Shown here: piece after piece, positions 17,313-24,210 of the stretch
How the letters are laid out: every line of letters starts with the position of its first letter
Numbering within the stretch: the stretch's first letter is position 1
NCBI RefSeq assembly: GCF_015207065.1
Contig: NZ_JADEXP010000013.1
Coordinates: forward strand, 1 to 40,782
From: Leptolyngbya cf. ectocarpi LEGE 11479
GTDB lineage: Bacteria; Cyanobacteriota; Cyanobacteriia; Phormidesmidales; Phormidesmidaceae
Reading direction: 5' to 3'
Length of the DNA stretch: 40,782 nucleotides
Made by a program: the position numbers and the translations under genes
Notes under the pieces: generated by a model
What the model saw: the letters and a program-made list of their open reading frames with translations, nothing else
Database searches by the model: none
What the model was told of the DNA's origin: nothing

Positions 17313-20177
17313 ATGAATGAGTTTCTGAAAGTATTTAAAGGGCTATTTGAAAATCCCTTCACCTTAGGGTTAGCCGCATTTCCAATTGCACTCTCTATTT
17401 ATGAATTTAATAGGTATATTGAGCCTAATTCTCAGGGAAGTCTACTAAAAGCCATATTCCTGTTCTTGGTGGGTGTGGCAGTAAGTACATCATCAACTAT
17501 AGTTAGTGATATTTGGAAGGCAAAGAAACCATCTATTGCAAATTGGTTCATAGAAAAAATAGACACCTTTCAACTGTGGCTTACAGATCGCTTTCAGAGC
17601 AAATATTATCAAAATCTGGCTTATGACTGTGAGAGCTATAAAACTGAGGGGCTAAAAACCGGTGAGTCTATTACTCTAGACCTTGCTAAGGTATTTGTTT
17701 CTCTGACAGTTGCCAGAGAAACTCCAGAAAATATTTCTGCAGCACTTATTCCCTCTCAGAACACTACTGAAGACTTAGACTTTTGGGAAATATTAGCCCA
17801 AAATTATAAACAATCGAACCTGCTTCAGATAGCAATAATAGCCCCCCCTGGAGCAGGCAAGACTACTATGCTCAGACATATAGCGTTAGCCTATGCTCGC
17901 AATGCTCAGCGTCGTCAACATCCTAAAGCCCCTCAGTTGATTCCTGTACTACTAGAATTACGAAATGAGGAAATTCAGAAGGAGATTCTTTCAAAGGATC
18001 CTCCAACCTTGGCAGACCTAATTCAGGAACAAACATGGGTCAAAAAACTTGAACCACCTCGTAATTGGTTCAAAAATCGCATAGATAAAGGTAAATGTCT
18101 CATCATGCTCGATGGTCTTGACGAGGTGGCTGATCTTGTGCAACGGCAAAAAGTGAGTAAATGGGTGAACGAACAGATGAGAGGATGTTCATGCATTTTT
18201 ATTTGCACTTCTCGTCCCTATGGATATCGTAGTGCTCCTATCGAGCGAGTCAAGCTAGTTCTGGAGATTAAACCGTTTAACTTAAAGCAGGTAGAACGAT
18301 TTATTCAACAATTTATTTCTCAAAGAGATTTTTCTCATGATTGGAATTCACTGCCAAGTGATCGACGAACTGGTAAGCAGAGATCAGAAACCACTAATAA
18401 TAGAGACAGCAGCCAATACTTAATTGAACAGATTAAGCAGGATGCTTCTTTGAGAGCTATGGCCGTAAACCCTCTATTGCTTAGACTTATCGTAACAGTC
18501 TATTGCTCCCGAGGAACTTTACCAAGTTACCGTGTCGACCTCTACGAAAGAATATGCGACATACTACTCGAGCGTATCGAGCGTAGACAAGACAACAACA
18601 GAGACATATCACCCCTCTTGAAAGAAAGACAAATACAAAAAGTACTGCAAACCCTAGCATTGGGGCTTATGAAAGGTGACACACCAAGAGGTAAAACAAC
18701 CTTATTTACTTTGCTAGAGGGAAGGGCCTTAATTGAAAATAGATTGAAAGATATAGCAGGAGAGAATATAGAATCATCTAGTTTCTTTAAAGATATTGAT
18801 GCTCTTACTGGGCTATTAATGGAGCGAGAAAAAGGAGTTTGGCAGTTCCCTCATAAGAGTTTTCAAGAATATCTGGCAGCTCTTGAAATCAGGGATAAGC
18901 CAGAGAACCTCACTCTCCTTACCTATAACTTGGACGATTCCTGGTGGGAAGAAACTATTAGATTTTATGCTGTTGAGAAAGATGCTGATGCTATAGTTAA
19001 AAGAGCATTAGCACAATCAACTGCTAAATCTTTAGCGCTTGCTTATGCTTGTGTAGTGACAGAAGAAGCGCCAGTAAGTTCAGGGTTAAGGAAAGAATTA
19101 ACGGGTAAGTTAGAAGCCGGTCTCGCATCAGAAGACTGGGAAACGTTTAGATTAGCTGCATCAGTTCAGGTAATACAACGTATTAAAAAGTTTATACAAG
19201 TTAATGATAAGCTTGCTGTTGACTATAGCGGTTACGTCACCAACGCAGAGTATCAGCTCTTTTTAGAAGCAAATTTCAAGTCTCCTGTTAGTTTTTTTAA
19301 TCGGAGATCTGTAGAAGAAAGATCTCCCTCTCAAGGCGCTGAGGCCACTAGCTCGGTTGAATATGGAGATCCAAAAGCTCCAGTATTGGGTATCAGTAGT
19401 GAGGACGCACACGCCTTTTGCGACTGGCTAACTATTCATTATTTACCCAATGAATTATCTGAAGGGACTATACGCTATCGCGTCATTTCTAATGAAGAAA
19501 TACAATCACATAGAATTGCAAAGGATAAGGAATTAGAGAATCGTGGTGGGATTCGTCTTGTTCGACAGCATTCTCAAGATATAATCCCATTTTTAAGTTA
19601 TAGGAGGATCACCCCCCCAAATCATCCTTTACAGTGTCGCGCCATTGGCTTGCTGAGAGGCAAATATCATCCTTCTTCACCTAATCTTTTTAGAAAGGGG
19701 CAAATTGTAGCTACCGACGGTACAATTATCGATACAGTTCTTTTAGGGAGAGTTCTAAGAACTGCTAGGAAGCTTGATTTATCAAAAAATCAAATATGGG
19801 TGGTTTTTCCAAGAACAAGATCCCGCAAAAGATCTCACACAGATAGTCCCTATCTTCACGTTCAAATTAAGGGGGTTAAGGCACCTCAATATCATCGATC
19901 TACTCTTAACAATACTGATCTTTTGGCTACGGTTGATGAAGATATTTGGAAAATTGACTCCTTCTCAGTCCGAGGTATAGTTATCAACCAAAATCCTCAA
20001 AGAGGATATATTATGGTTGAAATTAAAACAAATCCATATCATCCAGGACGAGAGGCTCAATCCTTTGAGCTAAGGCTAGAAGGTAGGCTACCGTCAGATG
20101 TAGTAGGAACGTTTTGGAATTTTCGTGTTGAACGAAGAAAATATAAATTAGTTATTCGAGAATGCTTTCGGCCTTAG
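17313..20177 (+). CDS. Membrane-anchored NACHT-domain STAND ATPase with degenerate FGE-like C-terminal region
   Basis: The 954-residue protein starts with two hydrophobic segments (about 15-33 and 44-62), predicted membrane helices. The NACHT module follows: Walker A APPGAGKTT (177-185), Walker B CLIMLDGLDEV (about 262-272), the sensor-like FICTSRPYGYR, then winged-helix regions with KAMAVNPLLLRL-like MAVNPLLLRLIV and VWQFPHKSFQEYLAA. Residues about 635-745 look like a shortened FGE-sulfatase (SUMF1-like) domain: SGYVTNAEYQLFLE, KAPVLGISSEDAHAFCDWL, YRVISNEEI and GGIRLVRQ, with the central part missing. A last beta-rich part (about 785-954; FRKGQIVATDGTII, IWVVFPRTRSRKR, KLVIRE) is of unknown type. 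STAND proteins are switches that oligomerise on sensing a trigger; many bacterial NACHT proteins act against phage. The gene is AT-rich and contains no HIP1 site. Confidence 0.88.
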   Translation: MNEFLKVFKGLFENPFTLGLAAFPIALSIYEFNRYIEPNSQGSLLKAIFLFLVGVAVSTSSTIVSDIWKAKKPSIANWFIEKIDTFQLWLTDRFQSKYYQNLAYDCESYKTEGLKTGESITLDLAKVFVSLTVARETPENISAALIPSQNTTEDLDFWEILAQNYKQSNLLQIAIIAPPGAGKTTMLRHIALAYARNAQRRQHPKAPQLIPVLLELRNEEIQKEILSKDPPTLADLIQEQTWVKKLEPPRNWFKNRIDKGKCLIMLDGLDEVADLVQRQKVSKWVNEQMRGCSCIFICTSRPYGYRSAPIERVKLVLEIKPFNLKQVERFIQQFISQRDFSHDWNSLPSDRRTGKQRSETTNNRDSSQYLIEQIKQDASLRAMAVNPLLLRLIVTVYCSRGTLPSYRVDLYERICDILLERIERRQDNNRDISPLLKERQIQKVLQTLALGLMKGDTPRGKTTLFTLLEGRALIENRLKDIAGENIESSSFFKDIDALTGLLMEREKGVWQFPHKSFQEYLAALEIRDKPENLTLLTYNLDDSWWEETIRFYAVEKDADAIVKRALAQSTAKSLALAYACVVTEEAPVSSGLRKELTGKLEAGLASEDWETFRLAASVQVIQRIKKFIQVNDKLAVDYSGYVTNAEYQLFLEANFKSPVSFFNRRSVEERSPSQGAEATSSVEYGDPKAPVLGISSEDAHAFCDWLTIHYLPNELSEGTIRYRVISNEEIQSHRIAKDKELENRGGIRLVRQHSQDIIPFLSYRRITPPNHPLQCRAIGLLRGKYHPSSPNLFRKGQIVATDGTIIDTVLLGRVLRTARKLDLSKNQIWVVFPRTRSRKRSHTDSPYLHVQIKGVKAPQYHRSTLNNTDLLATVDEDIWKIDSFSVRGIVINQNPQRGYIMVEIKTNPYHPGREAQSFELRLEGRLPSDVVGTFWNFRVERRKYKLVIRECFRP

Positions 20178-20396
20178 GTTACGTTTTTTTTAGTAGAGTT
20201 GACAACTAAGGAGTCAAAGGTTAATCTGAATTAAGTGGATAACCCTCTTGTGGTATCCGCCCGCTACTGACATAGCATGTCTATTATTAGGCTAGCCTTT
20301 TGAACTATGTCATGTTTTCAAACCTCAAGCTTATATATCAGATTCTTGTTCCATCAGCGTCCAAGAGTGATTAAGCGGATTAGCTCGGGCTGGTGA
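20178..20396. other. Spacer after the NACHT gene
   Basis: A run of eight T lies just after the stop (20184-20191), without a clear hairpin before it. From 20388 to 20411 there is a hairpin: GGCTGGTGA with TCGCCAGCC, one G-U pair and a 6-base loop. It spans the stop codon of the minus-strand reading frame at 20397-20633 and could terminate it. Nothing else was recognised. Confidence 0.4.
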
Positions 20397-20633
20397 TTAG
20401 AGTCGCCAGCCTTTGTCATGTATGTGCGCTTTACACAATTTAGGCATCTGCTGAATTTTGTGAAATGGCGAAGCAGAAATGCTAGTCAAACATCCAGGTA
20501 TTTTACGCAGAAGTCCATCCAATTCTAAACCAATCAAGCTGTTTTGGCTGTTGGCTTTAAGGGGGGGAGAGTCACGGCATCCGTTCTCATTTTTCTTCCT
20601 AGTGAGTATTCTGGCATAGGTGTTCTGAGCCAT
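20397..20633 (-). CDS. Short hypothetical protein (doubtful)
   Basis: This is a 78-residue reading frame beginning MAQNTYARILTRKKNENG. No family is recognised, and the composition (many Ser, Pro, Lys, Cys) is not distinctive. In its favour, GGGAGGAGAG lies eight bases before the ATG on the minus strand, a strong ribosome-binding site, and a hairpin covers its stop. Against it, the GGAGGAGAG is also one arm of the hairpin at 20640-20670 that may terminate the neighbouring small gene, and the coding sequence shows no conserved look. It could be a remnant. Confidence 0.25.
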   Translation of the reverse strand: MAQNTYARILTRKKNENGCRDSPPLKANSQNSLIGLELDGLLRKIPGCLTSISASPFHKIQQMPKLCKAHIHDKGWRL

Positions 20634-20639
20634 TAGAGA

Positions 20640-20670
20640 CTCTCCTCCCCGCTGGTGTTGGGAAGGAGAG
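20640..20670 (-). terminator. Hairpin downstream of the small conserved gene
   Basis: CTCTCCT (20640-20646) pairs with AGGAGAG (20664-20670), and after one mismatch CCC pairs with GGG inside. It lies 24 bases beyond the stop of the minus-strand gene ending at 20694. There is no U-tract on that strand, so it could equally sequester the ribosome site of the doubtful frame at 20397-20633. Confidence 0.4.
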
Positions 20671-20693
20671 AATTGTATATCTGTTGCCGGTAT

Positions 20694-20951
20694 CTACAGC
20701 CGTCTCACCAGCATGCTAATCATCTCCTCTGGTTCTGGTCTGAGGATCAGTCGATTGTCAGGAATCTCGATCTGCGGACTCCACTGGCTGGTTTCCACGT
20801 AGCGCAGATTGTGCAATAGGTGAATAGTCTGACGAATATAGCTGGGGTGTCCCAGTAGGATATGACGAATGGAACGATCTGGAGGCAGGCTGCCAGAAAA
20901 GTCGGCAGGCCGATCCGGCGGCCCCTGAAGGGCCTGATTTTGAAAATTCAT
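20694..20951 (-). CDS. Small conserved cyanobacterial hypothetical protein
   Basis: The 85-residue protein runs from ATG 20951 (AAAGGA ten bases upstream); an upstream ATG at 21074 would add a Cys/Trp-rich stretch that does not look native. The core RSIRHILLGHPSYIRQTIHL followed by LHNLRYVETSQWSP and the end EEMISMLVRRL resembles a short family widespread in cyanobacteria (pattern HLLGxPxAIRxTIHxLHxLGYAExxxWSP...GExMSILTRRI). No function is known to me. It stands alone between the doubtful short frame and the outer-membrane barrel gene, on the opposite strand to the latter. Confidence 0.7.
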   Translation of the reverse strand: MNFQNQALQGPPDRPADFSGSLPPDRSIRHILLGHPSYIRQTIHLLHNLRYVETSQWSPQIEIPDNRLILRPEPEEMISMLVRRL

Positions 20952-21421
20952 AGGGGCGTTTTCCTTTAGATGGCGGGCGATTGACCCACAAAACGACAGG
21001 GAGGAAAGCCCCCAAAAGTTCAGCCACCCTGCAACTAAACTCAGGGTGGCTGTAAAATGCACACAGCTCACCAACTGGTCGCTTCAGTTGGCCGGGTTAG
21101 CGGGGTGGTGGTGTTGCTAGCACTACCATCTCGCGCGGCTAAATTTTTGGGTGCGGAAAGACAGCTGTTGTCAGCTGCCTATTTTGTAGGCTATCAGTCC
21201 CAGATCGCTGAGTCAAGCCAGTTTTGAAGGGCCGTCACATGTAGATACATTGCCAGAATCTGTAGGAGCGAGTTGGGTTGGCCAAATCCCATCCCCTTGC
21301 TTGTTATTAATATCTGTATTGGCTCATTCCATATAGTTTGCTAAATTCTCTTATAGGCAACCAGGCTTGGCTAATATCCGTAAAGCTATCAAAAGGCTAG
21401 AGTACACCTCTTCTAAAACTT
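20952..21421. other. Divergent intergenic region before the Omp85 gene
   Basis: There are 470 bases between the small minus-strand gene and the outer-membrane barrel gene. A long minus-strand open frame continues back to 21074 but appears non-coding. I see no RNA gene, repeat or strong hairpin. The 100 bases before ATG 21422 are A/T-richer and probably hold its promoter. Confidence 0.45.
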
Positions 21422-22990
21422 ATGAACGTAACGCTAAGGCTACTCCCCCAGCTCCTACGACAGCATCGATGGCTCTTAGCGATAGCCTTGGGTACAGCCA
21501 CATACTCGGTGATACTGACATCTCCCGTTTTGGGACAGGATAATGCCTCAGTGTCACCAGAAATAATGCCCTCCGATGGCTCAGTAGAAGCCGTCGATCA
21601 GCTGGCAGTGCCCGTTGGTAGCGGTGAAACTATTACGGATATTCAGGTGCGCTTTGTTGATCATGAGGGCGCTCTGATTAATGCGACGGCGGCAGATCGT
21701 GCCTTGATCGCAGATAAGTTTGATTTAGAACCTGGGGATCTCTACGAGCCGGAGCTGGCTCAAATAGGGCTGTCACGGACTGCTAACTTTTCTGTCTCTG
21801 GGCAGGCAAACCTGACCCTTGAGCCTACGGCTGAACCTAACGAAGTCGTGATGGCCGTTACTGTAGCCGAACCCAATTCTTTTTTCTTTGACCTGGGCTC
21901 AGGTATCCCTCGACCGACTGCACTGCGCGGGCCGGAACGACCGACACCGGTACCAGCGACCTCCAACGACGCTGGAGGTATTTCGATTGGTGCCCGTTTT
22001 GGTCTGGCCAATATAGGAAACAATAATCAAACGTTATCGCTAGGTATCGAAGGCGGTGAAAATAACCTAGGTGTGGACCTAGACTTTAGACACTGGCTAG
22101 ACGATAGTTCAGGATATGGCCTCAATTTTGCTAATAGCCGAGCAAAAGAACCTGAATTTGATAATGGAGAAATTGAAGTTGAAACCCCTAGCGGTGACCA
22201 ACCGACGGTTCATCGTATTGGTGGCGGAGTTGAATATTTCCGCTCTCTAGCCCCTAATCTGGAAGCGGCCCTGGGGCTGTCGTATCAGCAAGTAACCGTT
22301 CGCGAAGATATCTTTTCCAATGATATTGTCCGTCGGGATGAGCTAGGTAACCCCTTTACGGTCAGTGATGATGGTCGAGACGATCTGTTGACGGTCAATT
22401 TCTCTGCTGACTTTGATCAGCGGAATAACACCCGCAATCCGTCTAGTGGTTCTAGACTGCTATTTGGTTCGGACCAATCGATTCCCATTGGCGATGCGGA
22501 TATTCTCTTTAACCGCCTGAGTGCCAACTATACTCAGTACTTACCCTTAAATATTTTTGGGTTTAGTGAAGGACCGCGCACGCTAATCCTAAATGTGCAG
22601 GGGGGCACAATTATCGGCGATGCTCCGCCCTACGATGCGTTTAGTTTAGGTGGTTCTAGCTCTGTACGAGGCTATAGCTCGGGTGAACTGGGTACAGGCG
22701 AAAGCTTTGTTCAGGCTACGGCTGAATATCGTTTTCCGGCCTTTTCCTTCAATGCATTTGATGATGATGTAGACGTCGGCGGTCTACTATTTTTTGACTA
22801 TGCTACCGACTTAGGCACAGGGGATGAGGTCATCGGCGAGCCAGCAGAAGCCCGCGATAAGCCCGGTGACGGGTTTGGTTATGGTGTTGGGATGCGAGCC
22901 TTAACGCCATTGGGCACCCTGCGGCTCGAGCTGGGCATCAGTGACGAAGGTGACTCCAACGTTATTATTAAAATTGGCGATCGTTTTTAG
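21422..22990 (+). CDS. Short Omp85/BamA-TamA superfamily outer-membrane protein
   Basis: The 522-residue protein has a signal peptide (about 1-38, ending LGQ), a low-complexity acidic linker, one POTRA-like domain (about 68-150: ITDIQVRFVDHEGALINATAADRAL, then VVMAVTVAEP), and a 16-strand-type barrel ending in VIIKIGDRF with a terminal aromatic residue. The Omp85 hallmark (V/F)RG(Y/F) is present as SSSVRGYSSGELG in the loop-6 region. BamA normally carries several POTRA domains, and cyanobacterial Omp85 has three, so this is a minimal member. It may be an accessory insertase, a TpsB-like exporter or a lipid-transport barrel. No substrate gene lies next to it; the TPS exoprotein at the window start is 21 kb away. 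Confidence 0.85.
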   Translation: MNVTLRLLPQLLRQHRWLLAIALGTATYSVILTSPVLGQDNASVSPEIMPSDGSVEAVDQLAVPVGSGETITDIQVRFVDHEGALINATAADRALIADKFDLEPGDLYEPELAQIGLSRTANFSVSGQANLTLEPTAEPNEVVMAVTVAEPNSFFFDLGSGIPRPTALRGPERPTPVPATSNDAGGISIGARFGLANIGNNNQTLSLGIEGGENNLGVDLDFRHWLDDSSGYGLNFANSRAKEPEFDNGEIEVETPSGDQPTVHRIGGGVEYFRSLAPNLEAALGLSYQQVTVREDIFSNDIVRRDELGNPFTVSDDGRDDLLTVNFSADFDQRNNTRNPSSGSRLLFGSDQSIPIGDADILFNRLSANYTQYLPLNIFGFSEGPRTLILNVQGGTIIGDAPPYDAFSLGGSSSVRGYSSGELGTGESFVQATAEYRFPAFSFNAFDDDVDVGGLLFFDYATDLGTGDEVIGEPAEARDKPGDGFGYGVGMRALTPLGTLRLELGISDEGDSNVIIKIGDRF

Positions 22991-23012
22991 GGCCCAGGCT
23001 TGATAACGACAA

Positions 23013-23050
23013 CATGCTCTCCTTGTGAGCTACTCCAAAAGGAGAGCATG
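23013..23050. terminator. Bidirectional hairpin between the Omp85 gene and tetR
   Basis: CATGCTCTCCTT (23013-23024) pairs perfectly with AAGGAGAGCATG (23039-23050) over a 14-base loop. It lies between the converging ends of the Omp85 gene and the TetR gene and can serve both. A second small hairpin, CTAGCCC (23054-23060) with GGGCTAG (23067-23073), overlaps the end of tetR. Confidence 0.7.
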
Positions 23051-23061
23051 CCACTAGCCCC

Positions 23062-23664
23062 TCATCGGGCTAGTAAACCCTCAATTGAAGATTGGACCAT
23101 CTGTTTTGTGATGGTTTCGATCTCATCACTGTCATCTACTGAAAGCTGTCCATCCAATAACAACATGGCTAACCCATGGACTTGTGCCCAAGCTCCCAGC
23201 GCCAGACGCCGAGCATCGTCCGGCTTGATTTTTCCTTGGACCTGACCGGCCTGAATAATACTGACCAAAATCTCAAACGTTGCCGTTGAGGTTGCCAGTA
23301 AAGCAGAATGATCATGGCAATTATGCAAATCTTGCCCGAACATGACGCGGTAATGGGTGGGATGTTGCATGGCATATCGTATGTAGGCTACTCCAGTCGC
23401 CTGGAGTGCCTGTAATGGTTTTCCTTCCAGCGATTTCTTAGCGGCCTGCAGATACTCACCAAACGCCACGAACCCTTCTTCCGCCACAGCCGCTAGGAGC
23501 GCCTCTTTGTCTGCAAAGTGACGATAGGGAGCCGTGTGAGAAACGCCTGCTCGCCGAGCCACATCCCGCAATGCGATATCCTGCCCCTCTGATAGAGCCT
23601 GTAGGGCCGCGTCCAGCAATGCCCGTCGCAAATCGCTATGGTGATAGGTCGATTTCTTGGTCAC
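23062..23664 (-). CDS. TetR/AcrR family repressor with WHG-type C-terminal domain
   Basis: The 200-residue protein starts at GTG 23664. Residues about 8-55 are the DNA-binding head: HSDLRRALLDAALQAL, then the helix-turn-helix IALRDVARRAGVSHTAPYRHFADKEALLAAV. The C-terminal part (GKPLQALQATGVAYIRYAMQHPTHYRVMFG and AWAQVHGLAMLLLDG) is the WHG-containing ligand-binding domain of this TetR subgroup; WHG reads VHG here. Such proteins repress their own gene and a divergent target until a small hydrophobic ligand binds. The divergent gene is the 2TM protein at 23772, and a palindrome at 23686-23698 lies between them, 21 bases before the tetR start. The ligand is unknown. Confidence 0.9.
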   Translation of the reverse strand: MTKKSTYHHSDLRRALLDAALQALSEGQDIALRDVARRAGVSHTAPYRHFADKEALLAAVAEEGFVAFGEYLQAAKKSLEGKPLQALQATGVAYIRYAMQHPTHYRVMFGQDLHNCHDHSALLATSTATFEILVSIIQAGQVQGKIKPDDARRLALGAWAQVHGLAMLLLDGQLSVDDSDEIETITKQMVQSSIEGLLAR

Positions 23665-23685
23665 GTCGTTGAGGAAGATCTAATG

Positions 23686-23698
23686 TTGACAGTGTCAA
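23686..23698. promoter_or_regulatory. Candidate TetR operator
   Basis: TTGACAGTGTCAA is a perfect palindrome with 6-base arms around a single central base, in the 107-base divergent region between tetR and the 2TM gene. TetR-type repressors commonly bind such symmetric sites near their own start. TTGACA in either orientation also resembles a -35 box, so binding would block a promoter. Confidence 0.6.
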
Positions 23699-23771
23699 TA
23701 TAGCCGACTACCCTTAAGTTGACGATGTAAACATTCGAGCCAATGTAGGTAAGGTTTAGGAGAGTTTGGTC

Positions 23772-24155
23772 ATGGAAAAGCGTTACTCCACTGAAGAAGT
23801 ACAGCAGATTTTGGTTCAGGCAATGGGACAGCGTCAGCAGGAAGGGTTTTCGCGATCGCAACTAGAAGCCATGGCAGACGACCTCGGCATCTCCTCCGCT
23901 GCTCTAATGTGGGCTGAACAAAACTGCCAAGAGTTGTCTCCGCCAGTTCCATCGGCTCCGCTTCGTCCAACCCAGCCCCCCAAGCAGCAGACGCTCCATC
24001 AACGACTCAGAACTTATGCTGTGGTCAATGCCTTTTTGCTAGTGTTAAACTTCACGCTTTCCGGCTCCATCACCTGGGCAATCTACCCGCTTTTAGGCTG
24101 GGGGCTGAGCTTACTGTTGCCTGTGCAGCACTCGCCCTGCACAAAGCGTGAATGA
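23772..24155 (+). CDS. 2TM domain-containing protein
   Basis: Starting at ATG 23772 (AGGAG at 23758-23762), the product is 127 residues. The N-terminal part (KRYSTEEVQQILVQAMGQRQ, then LEAMADDLGISSAALMWAEQ) is a helical module that often precedes 2TM domains in cyanobacteria. A Pro-rich linker leads to the 2TM domain: RLRTYAVVNAFLLVLNFTLSG and WAIYPLLGWGLSLLLPV, two membrane helices with the typical GWG in the second. Function is unknown. It is divergent from tetR with a palindrome between them, so it is the natural candidate for TetR control. The frame ends normally, 55 bases before the acyltransferase gene. Confidence 0.8.
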   Translation: MEKRYSTEEVQQILVQAMGQRQQEGFSRSQLEAMADDLGISSAALMWAEQNCQELSPPVPSAPLRPTQPPKQQTLHQRLRTYAVVNAFLLVLNFTLSGSITWAIYPLLGWGLSLLLPVQHSPCTKRE

Positions 24156-24210
24156 TTGATTCGACAATCATGAGTGTCAGTGTATTAACTTGACGTAAAA
24201 AATGATTTAA

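Noticed and set aside
16948-20700. Mobile element carrying the NACHT gene
   Set aside because: Composition suggests transfer, but no integrase, transposase, terminal inverted repeats or target-site duplications were found at either edge.
20952-21074. Upstream extension of the small conserved minus-strand gene
   Set aside because: The extra 41 residues are Cys/Trp-rich and lack a ribosome site, while the internal ATG at 20951 has AAAGGA and precedes the conserved core.
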